From Symsagittifera roscoffensis (lineage: Eukaryota; Xenacoelomorpha; Acoela; Convolutidae), in contig NC_087063.1 in NCBI RefSeq assembly GCF_963678635.1, positions 37,338,759-37,402,758 of the forward strand: a stretch of 64,000 nt of DNA, read 5' to 3'. Below are positions 34,366 to 44,130 of this stretch, piece by piece; within the stretch, counting starts at the first letter, position 1; each line of letters starts with the position of its first letter. The position numbers were made by a program, and so were the translations under genes. The notes below the pieces were generated by a model. The model was given only the letters and a program-made list of their open reading frames with translations. It did no database searches and had not been told where the DNA came from.

Positions 34366-37300
34366 TGGTGGTACTGTTTCTCCTTTGAATTCCGAGGGTA
34401 ACGAGAGAGTTGTATTTGTGATCTTGTCTCTTTGGTAATGGCTTCTAGTGATACATTTGGGGGCAATTCTTCGATTTCGTCGCTACTACTATTTAGGCTT
34501 GGATGCTGTTTGAGAAATTTCTGCCATTTGCGCGTGTTTCGGTCCATGTTGTTATTCGGTTTAAAAATTTGAGGGCTGGATGTAAGAATATTCTGATTTT
34601 GAAGATTGGATTTGGATAATTTTGAACAACTGGGTTCTGAATGAATAATAGCCCCAACTAATCCAGTGCGCATATCGCTTAGCCGTCGGCTTAAACCACG
34701 TGGTTGCATCTGATTGGTTGATTTCCGCTTACATGTTTTGCCGCCCTCTACCGAATCGTTATATGACGAAACTTCCAGTCTAATTATAGAAAGCTTCCTA
34801 TTCGCTGTACAACTTTGTCCCTTGGATGTATTAGGTCCCCTGGATGTATTAAAGCCAAGCGCGGTGCGAATTAGGTTGATCTTTGCCACCGTGAACATAT
34901 TATCATACGTACTAATTGGCGTTGCTTCTTTACTTGGATGCCGTGATAAATAGTCCGCCAAACCAATTTTAGCCGCCGGTTTATGCTCAATTTGAAAATC
35001 AAAGGCTATTAGTCGATCTAACCAGCGAGTTAAACGACTAAACATCGTCTTATTTTTCTTGTTATTACCGTTCAAAAGGGATATCAGGGCTTTATGATCG
35101 GTAACGATCAAAAAACTTCGGCCCAGTATGTAATTTCTAAAGTATTCAGCCCCCCACACAACTGCCAACATTTCCAATTCGTTTGTTGAGTATTTCTTTT
35201 CCGCCTCGTTAAGGTATCGCGACGCGAACGAAATTGGGCGCCATCCTTCTGGTCCCAACTGTTCCAACACCGCGCCGAGCCCATTATGGCTTGCATCGCA
35301 CACTATGCGAATGTCCTTGTGGATATCAAAGTGCCGTAATTCAACAATGTTTGAAACTTGTTTCTTCAGATTTTCGAACGCGTTCTGACATTCAGGTGTC
35401 CAAATGTATTCGTTATTTTTGCTTAATAGGGGCCGCAGCGGTGCCGATGATTCGGCTAATGCCGGTAGATACTTATGCAAGCTATGTATCGACCCCATAA
35501 ACGATTTTAAATGCGACAAAGTCCGTGGCGGCGTCAGCGCTTCTATTGGTTCTGTTTTTCTAACCAATGGAGTAATTCCAGTCGGAGTTATTTTATGTCC
35601 TAGCCATTCGCATTCTCGTTGGGCGAATTTACATTTTGTCAATTTTAAAGACATATTTTCCCGATCCAGTTTCTTTAAAATTTTCTCCACCGTTGCTATG
35701 TGGTCTATTGCCGTTCCCTTGGTTACGACCAAAATATCATCGATAAACGCGTGCGCTTGCGGGTATTCGGCGAGTATACAATCCATTGCGCGTTGGAATT
35801 CCGCGGGCATTGTAGTGAGGCCATAGAATCCGGTTTTGAACCGGTATGTACCCGTCGAACGACCTCCAATTAGCAAAAAATTGCACTGGACGCTCGTCTC
35901 CGCATTTAGTGGCAATTGGCCATAAGCGTATGTTAAATCCATTGTTGTGAAATATACGTCTCCCTGTTTTTTTTCGCTAATCGTTTTCCCAACCGTGTCC
36001 ATTAGTTCCTCGATATTCGGCATCTGGTATTTATTCTTATGCACTTGTTTATTTAGTTTCCTCGACTCTAGTGCCAATTTTACCGATCCATCCTTCTTTA
36101 CGGTTATTACTATTGGGGACACAAAATATTTGTCCGAGCATTCAGATAATTTTTCGATATGACCCTGTTTCAATAACTTGTCAATTTCGGCATCCACTTT
36201 TTCTTGCAACGAAATCGGGACTCGACGCCCTTTCTGTTGTACTGGGGTGAGGTTTTCAAAAAATTCAGCTGCTACTTTGTAGTTTCTTATTTTCCCTACC
36301 CTGCTAAAAAGATTTGAAAACTGCTTACTGAAGTATGTTTGCCACGATTCCAACTCCCCCTCTGGTTCCTCTGGTTCCAGTGCGTCGTGACTGCCTTCTC
36401 CAATGGACATGATTTGGTCCCCCGGTGTTTGTTGCACCAACTGGAGTCCTAGTTGGGGCATCAGATCCCTTCCAATTATTGATGGTCGGTTCCCCCCGAT
36501 CACTTTTATTCTTGCCTGGATCTTCCAACCGTTGGATTGGATTGTTACTGCCATTGTTCCAATCATCTGTAGGGGATTGTTTCCATAATCCCGAAAAGCA
36601 TTATCCTCCTCCGTCAGATTGTCCAGTTTTACTCCTGATGTTCCCAATGTTTTCCGTAATTCCCCGATTGTAAAAATTGAGATTGGGGATCCGCTATCGA
36701 TCCACACGCGAGTAGGTTTCCCATTGACTTTTATCGGCAATTGTGCCCCAGCAACTTTCAATTCTGTCACTCCTCTCCGTTTTATGGCCATGACCATATA
36801 GTCCCCGTCAGAACTGCTGGAGTCCCACGAGTGCACCACTGGATTCTTAGTGACCCATCCAATGGAACTTGCGTGTTGTGATGCTTCTTCGTCCGCAGAA
36901 TTTTCTAGTTGATGATCGTCCACATTCTCCCGTATCATTCCTACGGCTCCCTGTCCTCGTTGGTTTCCACGTTTGCCCCTGCAGGTTCTTTCGAAATGGC
37001 CTATTTTATGGCAAAAATTGCATGTAACCCCTTTTGCTGGGCATCTGTCCAAATGTTCCCTGGTGAAATTTTGCTGATCGCAATTATAACATTTGTTGTT
37101 ATTTAGGGGATTCCTTCCTCGATACGATCCTCGGCCTTGGTAAGAGCCCCGGCCCCTTGAACGGTTGTTCCGGTAACCTCCCCGGATTATTCCAACTGGT
37201 TCCGATTTTATTTGGATTCCTCCTGATGATGATCCAGGGGTCCCCGCTGGTCCCGTGGCAACGTATGAGGATGCATACTTGCTGCCCCTTTCGTACGAGA

Positions 37301-37910
37301 GAGCTATCCGGTACACTTCCTCAGGTGTTTTTGTCGATCTGCAGAGTTCTTTTTGTGCATCCCGATTGTTCATATTAACGATGAATACGTCTCTTAGTAT
37401 TCGGTCCTCTAGTGTTCCAAAATTGCACCGCGCTGCCAATCCGCTGAGTACGGAATGGAATTGCTCAAGACTTTCATTTATAAATTGCTTACGAGAAAGG
37501 AGTTGGTACGTTTCATATGTTTCGTTCCTTTCTTTCTTGAATTCCGCTTCCAGCGCGTCTATCATCCGTGGGTACCGAATCGTCTGAAGGTCCAGGTGTG
37601 GTCGTCGTTTGTGCAGTTCATCCTGCCCCTTCTCCCCCAAACACAAGTACAGGTTCGAAATTAACACCATTTCCGATTCCCGCCGATTTTTCCCGTCTAC
37701 TTCCGCGGGCAAGTCAGTAATTTGTGCGGCTGTGAGATTCGCGGCGAAATAAAAACTCATTGGATTTAGCGAGTGTTTGGCGACCATTCCCCATTGGAAT
37801 CTGTTGATCCAGAATTCCCACATCATTGGCGGTTCCGTGCATTTTGCTGGCCAAAATCCCGTGATGCCCAGTGGATTCTTTCCCCCACCTAATCCTGCTG
37901 GCTGCGCCAT
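34275..37910 (-). CDS. E1 Gag-Pol (Gag, protease, RT, RNase H)
   Basis: The start chosen is the ATG at 37910; upstream codons are LTR. The protein is about 1211 residues. Gag (1-250) includes FWPAKCTEPP and a Gly/Arg-rich stretch. Two zinc knuckles follow: C274-C277-H286-C290 and C297-C300-H305-C310. Aspartic protease active site is D405-S-G-S. In the RT, D658 (TMDLTYAYGQLPL) and FIDD at 722-725 are the catalytic aspartates. In the RNase H, D872 (CDASHNGLGA), E911 (STNELEM) and D938 (VTDHKAL) are present. The chromodomain-free spacer after residue 1010 leads to the integrase in a shifted frame. All catalytic residues are present in one ORF with no Gag/Pol frame change, so the protein looks functional up to RNase H. 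The ratio of Gag to Pol must be set in some other way, or not at all. Confidence 0.93.
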   Translation of the reverse strand: MAQPAGLGGGKNPLGITGFWPAKCTEPPMMWEFWINRFQWGMVAKHSLNPMSFYFAANLTAAQITDLPAEVDGKNRRESEMVLISNLYLCLGEKGQDELHKRRPHLDLQTIRYPRMIDALEAEFKKERNETYETYQLLSRKQFINESLEQFHSVLSGLAARCNFGTLEDRILRDVFIVNMNNRDAQKELCRSTKTPEEVYRIALSYERGSKYASSYVATGPAGTPGSSSGGIQIKSEPVGIIRGGYRNNRSRGRGSYQGRGSYRGRNPLNNNKCYNCDQQNFTREHLDRCPAKGVTCNFCHKIGHFERTCRGKRGNQRGQGAVGMIRENVDDHQLENSADEEASQHASSIGWVTKNPVVHSWDSSSSDGDYMVMAIKRRGVTELKVAGAQLPIKVNGKPTRVWIDSGSPISIFTIGELRKTLGTSGVKLDNLTEEDNAFRDYGNNPLQMIGTMAVTIQSNGWKIQARIKVIGGNRPSIIGRDLMPQLGLQLVQQTPGDQIMSIGEGSHDALEPEEPEGELESWQTYFSKQFSNLFSRVGKIRNYKVAAEFFENLTPVQQKGRRVPISLQEKVDAEIDKLLKQGHIEKLSECSDKYFVSPIVITVKKDGSVKLALESRKLNKQVHKNKYQMPNIEELMDTVGKTISEKKQGDVYFTTMDLTYAYGQLPLNAETSVQCNFLLIGGRSTGTYRFKTGFYGLTTMPAEFQRAMDCILAEYPQAHAFIDDILVVTKGTAIDHIATVEKILKKLDRENMSLKLTKCKFAQRECEWLGHKITPTGITPLVRKTEPIEALTPPRTLSHLKSFMGSIHSLHKYLPALAESSAPLRPLLSKNNEYIWTPECQNAFENLKKQVSNIVELRHFDIHKDIRIVCDASHNGLGAVLEQLGPEGWRPISFASRYLNEAEKKYSTNELEMLAVVWGAEYFRNYILGRSFLIVTDHKALISLLNGNNKKNKTMFSRLTRWLDRLIAFDFQIEHKPAAKIGLADYLSRHPSKEATPISTYDNMFTVAKINLIRTALGFNTSRGPNTSKGQSCTANRKLSIIRLEVSSYNDSVEGGKTCKRKSTNQMQPRGLSRRLSDMRTGLVGAIIHSEPSCSKLSKSNLQNQNILTSSPQIFKPNNNMDRNTRKWQKFLKQHPSLNSSSDEIEELPPNVSLEAITKETRSQIQLSRYPRNSKEKQYHQWTQTLYVCQLSREIVRSLIKLLHYLTCLT
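37888..37909 (-). other. E1 primer binding site
   Basis: TGGCGCAGCCAGCAGGATT directly follows the last base of the 5' LTR. It would pair with a tRNA ending in TGGCTGCGCCA, and GCAGGATT continues as the complement of a canonical T-arm (AATCCTGC). Discriminator G and an acceptor ending TGCG fit tRNA-Ser (inference). The same bases encode Gag residues MAQPAGL. Confidence 0.8.
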
Positions 37911-38125
37911 GTCGAGAAGGTAAAACGATCGTCGAGCAATTGTTAATTCCGAGATAAATATACAGTAACTTAATCTTGCAAAGTTAGCATCAAGAGTGGT
38001 TAGAAACAATATCCAAGGGTGACAGACAGATCCAAGGACAAACACCTGCTAATCAATTAGTCTAGCACCAAGAGTGAACAATTGATTGACAGCTTTGGAA
38101 ATGAACTAAATTACTCAATACGACA
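37910..38125 (-). repeat. E1 5' LTR
   Basis: 216 bp. A TATA-like word (tatatttat on the minus strand, 37954-37963) lies about 45 bases before the LTR end, so a transcript starting some 25-30 bases further would have only about 20 bases before the ATG at the LTR edge. Confidence 0.93.
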
Positions 38126-39014
38126 CAGCAGATTATGTATGGGATTATGGCATAATTTTGATACAGATGTACACATTTCTCATTATGAGTGGAATCTTGA
38201 TAAAGGTAGAACAAAAGTTTGCTGATGCTATTAATCAGATAACAAAAAAAGATTTAATGGAAATGAAAAGAGAAAAGTAACCAAGAAAAAAAATAAAGTA
38301 TTCTGCTACACAAAAAACATGATTTTTGCTCAGCGTTCCTTCAATACTCTGTGAAACTTTCAAAAAAACTATTTGTTTATATTCAAAAAACATCTCATTC
38401 TCAATTTCTAGTTCAGAAAACATACTCATGGAATTAGCTCGATCAGCAAAATATAAACTACTCCATAAACTGTGAAACATTAGTGACAAAAAATGTTATA
38501 AAAACGTGAGAAAAGTGTCAAAATTGAAAAAAAAACACATTCACAAAATCAATATTTGGTTTTAATTTTTAAGGAAACTAAATGCAAATGTACAAAATGG
38601 CCAGATCGAATGCAAAACCATTTCAGTCAGCAGGCGAAAACATGAAATCGTTTTTTAAGTATGTTAAAATGAGTTCAAGGATATTCTGCTTTGCAGAAAT
38701 GACTAACTTTTTCAAAGCTCAAATTACTGATCCTGTGATAACTCTGTAGTTTCGAGAAATTTTGTTTTTGAGGAGAACCACGAACGAAAATTATGGAAAT
38801 TAATTAGACGCATACGTGATAAGAATGATTTTTCGTTGCCAGTTTTTTCGGAACCTTTGATACAGATTCGGGCAATCAAAAAATGGTATCTAGTACAGGC
38901 GAAAAACAACAAGGTGAAGCTTTTTGGCAAATTCAAATGGATCTAGTAGACAAGATTTGCTGTTGCTAAGGTATATAAGTTTAGCCAAAACAGAGTGTTT
39001 TTAGAAGAGCATTT
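38126..39014. other. Non-coding, nothing recognised
   Basis: Starts with the target duplication cagc. AT-rich, no supported gene. Confidence 0.4.
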
Positions 39015-39110
39015 GGTCGACATATAAAAAAGGTCGACAAAATTTTTGAAATTTTTTTAAAAATTCAACCACCCCTCCACCCTCGAGAAAATCCTAGATC
39101 CACCCCTAAT
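39015..39110 (+). repeat. Dispersed repeat family B, copy 1
   Basis: Words ggtcgac..aaaaaaggtcgac, aaaatttttgaa, ccaccc.. and gaaaatcctagatccacccc recur at 52488-52600 and 53505-53612. Confidence 0.6.
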
Positions 39111-39414
39111 CTGCTCACTCCTGAAAAAATTGCAGAAGGGTTAGTTGGTTCGCTAATATTTGTTACAGTAGTGTCTCAGTTTTAACAATATTGTGTGCCA
39201 GATATGGAACAGACAGGCTCAAGGTTTTTGAGAACATTGGCTCTGCAATGCGTTCAAATTTTTACCGAGTCGAAAATTTTCCAAAAGTTTAAAAACAGTG
39301 CAAACTAAGTTGTTTAAACAAATTTGCTCTGAGCGAATGTATACTGCACCTACTGAGAAGTGAGCTTTTGTTAAAGAAAGTTGGTAAGATTTGTTTGGAA
39401 ATAACTCAAACAAA

Positions 39415-39951
39415 ACAAGACTGCTCGTATCAGGGCGACGCCCTGAATGTTCCGACTGCCTATTAAGGTTTATGGAGCAGTAATATCATTAAAAAATTAA
39501 AAGTAATAAAACAAAATGAAATTTTTTTTTCAAAAGTGTTTAATTTTTTTAAATCATCCCCCCACACGCCATATAAAGTACAAAAGGATAAATTTCGCTA
39601 CTTGTAACAAATCAATTATGGCAAATAAGCTTCGTTGAACCAATTTGGAACGATTTCTAAGACGGATTAACTCTCCGCTTACGCGTTAATAGCGCGAAAT
39701 ATATCGCGCGTTAATTGTCCCAATTTGGCCAAATTGGCAATCTTTAAACCCCCATAACTTTACGAAAAATGATCACAGGGGAAATATCTTTTCAAATTTG
39801 AGCTCAGGACAACAATACCTTTCGAGTGATAAAAAAAAATTCCGTGAAAAACGGCTAGTTAAACAGTCGAAATTTGTCTGAAGAAAAAAAAAACCCGCCC
39901 CGAGCACAAATATTCCGTTACTTTCGTATCGAAAGTCGGAACAATAACTCA
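39415..39951 (+). repeat. Dispersed repeat family D, copy 1 (about 530 bp)
   Basis: Matches 57884-58340 in the same orientation over its whole length, including gccctgaatgtt, caaatcaattat, cgatttctaagacggatta, aatagcgcgaaa, acccccataacttta, gaaaaatgatcacagg, gctcaggacaacaata, gaaatttgtctgaagaaaaa and the end aaagtcggaac. It has no coding capacity and is probably a non-autonomous element. Confidence 0.8.
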
Positions 39952-41754
39952 TCTGTTCAAAGGAACAACCATTCTTATTTCAACAGGAAATAAAATCTGA
40001 TATCTCTTATCCACTACTCATTAGTCGTAAAAGATTAGTGTAGTGTGAATGAGTTGATTTTCATTCGTAATTTAAGTATTCAAAAAGCATCAAAACAAAC
40101 ATTGGAACAAAAACAGGAAAAGTGGAAACGATAATTACTTTTTTCTCAAAACAAAATTAAAAGCTGGAATTGAAAGGCTGTTATGAAAATTTTTTTTAAA
40201 ATAGATTGAGTGTTTTTTGATATCTCACATTATATTACTGAGTAAAGCAAACATCATAACTTTAGATAGTCGAGATACAAACGTATCAACTGTCATCTGT
40301 GATTGCGCTATTAACAGAGATATGTGTTATTAACTTTCAAATTTCATCAAAATTCGTGTTTAACATGAGAGTCTCAAAAAATAGAGGAAGCTGTATAACT
40401 TCAAAAAATCAGAAGCTGAGACTCATGGAGGTAGAGACTTTAAAATCTCTTAACATCTATCAGAGATTTTAACATTTAGCTAGCTTTCTTAGGGGTAGAG
40501 ATGCATATGATTCTTTACGATTTTTTTTGAGAGCTAGCAATTGGTAACAAAAAATATATAAAAACTCTTCAAGCCCAAGCATGGTCCAAAAGTCAGACAA
40601 TTTTGAAGTTTGCAAGCTTTTCAAATAAATTTGTGAAAAAGTGAACTGAGTACGTTTAGAAATTTTGTGCATGAAATTGCTTTATGCCAAATAAAGATGT
40701 TAAAGTTTTTTTTTGTCCCAGCCATATGTTTTTTGTCAGTAGACTTGTAGCAAGAGTTCAGAAGAATTCAATAGTTGCACATGAGATGAAACTATTTTTA
40801 AAGCCTGGGACGAAAATATTTTGACCGAAATATAAATTGGTCGTTCTACAAATTAGAAATAGAACGACCAATACAAGGACAGAAACCGAAGCAGAGAAAG
40901 CATTGGCAGAGCGTGGGGTTCACATATTGAATTCTGTTCAAATTCGCGACTTTTATCAACAAAACGAAAACTTATTCGCAAAATTCTTCAGCATTTCTTA
41001 CTTATCCAACCTCTAGATTCTCCAGAAGAGGTGAAAAAAGTGTTTTTGCTAATTCGGTATAATTTCAAATAAAAAGTTGCAGAATGATGAAATTTTGTTG
41101 AAAATGATATATTCTTCCAAAAAAGATGCAACTTTGAAATATCAGAATTTACCAAGGCAATTTTCTACATAATTTTTCAAAATTTTCGAGAATGCTTTCT
41201 TCCTAAATTAAAGCAAAACTTTTTTGAGCTCTGAAGCAAGAAAAACTTTATATCTTTTGAGTTTAGACCCGAGATTGTGCCCAAGCATCGTAAATAAAAC
41301 GAATTTACCTATTCAGTAAACCAAATAAAACAGAAGCCAGTTCTTCATTTAACAGCAGTCAGTTGTAGACTGATTTGATTATCTACAATGCTAAATCTAC
41401 TCATATTTTGGAAGTGATTCGATAACAACCAAAAGTAGTTGAGGGTTATTTCGTCATTTCTTCTTGAGCTCAGATTTGTTATTTTTGATCAATTCCAGCA
41501 AAACAAATTGCTGAATTACTATTGGACTCTTTTGCAATTGTTAAATCAGATCCGATAAAAAGGAGAACAAGTTATTGGGTGGAGATTGCACGGTCAGATA
41601 ATTTTTTTAAAAAACAATATATTTTTTAAAAACTCTTTCGACAAAAAAACAACATTTTCTTTTCCAATTATATGGAATCAGAACATGTTCCAGAAGCATT
41701 GTCAAAAAAATGATAATTTTGTTGGATTTTTCATAAACTATTACGCAGCTCTGC
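39952..41754. other. Non-coding; contains one perfect hairpin
   Basis: AT-rich, with no supported gene. At 40836-40872 attggtcgttcta is followed by an 11-base loop and its exact complement. Confidence 0.5.
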
Positions 41755-42205
41755 TTTGTTCACTAGCGTCAGATTAGTGTATTATTACGAGCCTTCTTTT
41801 TTTTCTAACCTATGTCGCAAATATTGGCGCCAATTTTGGGGCACTTTTACAGCTCTTTGATTGCATGTGCTTTGACATTCGAATAGTAATAAATTAACAC
41901 AATTGATGAATTTTTAATTCATCAATTGAACCGATAAAAAAAACTGTTTCAAACAACATAACAATAATAAAAACTCGATTTCAGAAACTTTTTAATTCAT
42001 TATATCTCGCAATTTTAAAATGCATAATTCATACATAATGTGGTTTTATTATTTCCAAGTTGTTACATGCAAAGCTAGTGTGGATGTCTTCAGTTTGTTG
42101 TATTCCAAGTTATTAATTGCAAAATTGTATCTATGTGTACTTGGTGGCACTTTTGCTGAAAGGCATTGGCAACTTATTAGCAACTTGTTGCTGCTTTATT
42201 CGTGA
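41755..42205 (+). repeat. Dispersed repeat family C, copy 2
   Basis: Diverged partner of 29450-29960 (see there). The ORF at 42020-42205 lies inside the repeat. Confidence 0.5.
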
Positions 42206-42217
42206 CTGATGTTTGCC

Positions 42218-42422
42218 GGTGGCTAAACTGAGTGGTTAATGCGTGAGACTCGGAATCTTTAGATTGCAGTAGGTCGAAGATCGAATCCTAGCCCTAACCG
42301 ATTTTTTGCTAATTCGAGGCTTAAATCTGTTTTTTCTTATTGCACTTTCTAGAGCTGCTTTTTCTCGTGTTCTGCTTAGTGTTTGCAGTAGGTCGAAGAT
42401 CGAATCCTAGCCCTAACCGATT
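42218..42422 (+). repeat. tRNA-derived sequence (SINE head or tRNA pseudogene), tail duplicated
   Basis: ggctaaactgagtggttaatgcg resembles a type II (Ser/Leu) tRNA A-box region, and gatcgaatcc about 50 bases on is a good B-box. The acceptor and T stems do not close properly, so it is not a functional tRNA gene. The segment with the B-box (gcagtaggtcgaagatcgaa ... ctaaccgatt) is repeated at about 42383-42422. Confidence 0.5.
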
Positions 42423-43329
42423 GTGTAAAGTTCAAATTCTTTTAAAATTAGAAGAAAAAAATCATCATTACAAGATTTGTAAGTGTGGAATGAAAAATTT
42501 GTAAGGATGCACTAAATTGTTGTGAAGGTACAATTTTACAGTGGATGTAAATTTTGTCAGCTCCATCCTGAGCTCATATTGTTGAACGAAGCGCCCAAGC
42601 ATGGCTGACACTAAACCTAGTGCAGACCAGATAAGAACTATTTTCAGAACATCCAAAAAAAGACGCTCGGAAAAGTGTCAAGCGTCAGTGATTGATTCAA
42701 TTTATCGTGGCTTTTATATTCGAGCGATTCAAAATTGCAATAAGTTTAGTATTTAAATTTTGAAGTTTTCAACAAAAACTTGATCTTTTATTAATTTTGT
42801 TATCAGGTTTACTATAGTTTCAACGTTATTCCAAATACTCGAAACACCAAAAAGAACTATAAAATTTACTGGAATTATTCTCAATTATAGCACCGTTTTC
42901 AATTTTTCTGAAATTTTTTTTTTAGTAAGGACTAATTTTTAGTGTAGAAAAACTACAACTACCAAAACTACAACAATTGACTAGCAATGATACCAAAAAA
43001 TCTAACACATGGGATTACAATATATTGGCTTTAGAACATGGAAACTTAGATAATGCGCACCAAGACAGTTTGACAAAAACGCTTACTCGATTGTTTTTGA
43101 TTTTTAACAAATTAACGCAGAAAACTCACTTTAAAAAAATTACCTTTGTACTTAAAGTGCCATCTTACTCTTTTCTATCATTTTCCTATCTTAAAACATT
43201 ACGAACTTTATACCCTAGCTTAATACCTTACAAACATTACAATTCTTTTACAAGAAAAAAAACAAATTTTAGCTGCTTCTGCAAAAAAAACTTGCGCAAA
43301 TGCTGCTTTCGATTGACATTTTCTTATCA
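42423..43329. other. Non-coding, nothing recognised
   Basis: AT-rich. The 119-residue open frame at 42977-43336 is Lys/Asn/Phe-rich without recognisable features. Confidence 0.4.
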
Positions 43330-44130
43330 GATTTGATAGGGTAGTTTCTTGAAAAATTTTTTAACGTAAGGTCAAATTTCATAAACTTGACTTTACGAAA
43401 TCCGTAGCTTTTTTCTACTAAAAGCAAGTTGTAGCCGATAAAGTAGAGAAAATTCCAAAATCGTATTGGCTCGACAGTTTTCGAGTAAAGTCACAAAACT
43501 TCCAAAAAACTGACGAAATTTGAAAACTTTCACTTGTTTGAACTTTTTTCAAAACAAACTGGGCGTAACAATTACAAAGCTAAGCTTTCAATCGATTAAA
43601 CCTATGATATCAGCTTTGGCAGGACTGTTATCAAGAAAAGTCCAAAAAATTATCAACAACTCAGATAGTTGACATTTCCGAGAATTATAGTTTTTTCCTA
43701 AAAAGTTTAGGCGTAGCCGCTTATGCAGAAAAATTTTGACTACCCTTCTGTTTCGATTGGACCCGAAATTCCAGGTTTGGCAGGGTACTTTTCGTGAGAA
43801 ACTGAAAATTTCCAATAAACGGTAAAAAAACATTATTTTGACTGTTTCGAGTAAAATCAATTTTGGCGTAACTGCGCATGCAAAGAAGCTTCTCACAACC
43901 TGTTCTTTGGATTGAACTCAGCATCTCAAATATGGGAGAATTTTTTTTAGTAAATATAAAAATAAAAAAAACGCTCAAAAACAAAAAATCGACTTTTCCA
44001 AGGACCTCAGTTGATATCCAAAAAAATTTAAAAAAATCGAAAATTAGTCGGAAAAAAATCAAAAATTCCACTGTTTCGAGAGCCGTTTTTTTGGGTAAAA
44101 AATGTTTGCGTGTGGCCGCATTTGGAGGTT
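43330..44130 (+). repeat. Diverged tandem repeat block
   Basis: Recurring words: ctgtttcgag/cagttttcgag near 43472, 43838 and 44070, and gcgtaac/ggcgtagccgc[ta]tatgc/ggcgtaactgcgcatgc/gcgtgtggccgcatt near 43563, 43709, 43863 and 44107. The spacing is irregular, about 150-240 bp, and divergence is high. Confidence 0.4.

Larger units (their letters stand above)
31879..38125 (-). mobile_element. Ty3/Gypsy retrotransposon E1, nearly intact
   Basis: 6247-bp element on the minus strand. Two 216-bp LTRs (TGTCG...CGACA) differ at one visible position (caattgctaatt at the left, caattgttaatt at the right). A 4-bp target duplication cagc flanks the element. A polypurine tract and a primer binding site sit directly against the LTRs. 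The coding order is Gag, protease, RT, RNase H, integrase and a basic C-terminal tail, which is the Ty3/Gypsy order. Two frame changes interrupt the coding region, one before the integrase and one after it. The near-identity of the LTRs implies recent insertion. No envelope-like ORF was seen. Confidence 0.95.

Noticed and set aside
37911-38045. N-terminal extension of E1 Gag-Pol into the LTR
   Set aside because: The extension starts at a GTG codon inside the LTR. The ATG at 37910 matches the start in E3 and E4.
42977-43336. 119-residue open frame as a gene
   Set aside because: Low-complexity composition in AT-rich DNA, no motif, no splice context and no conserved partner.
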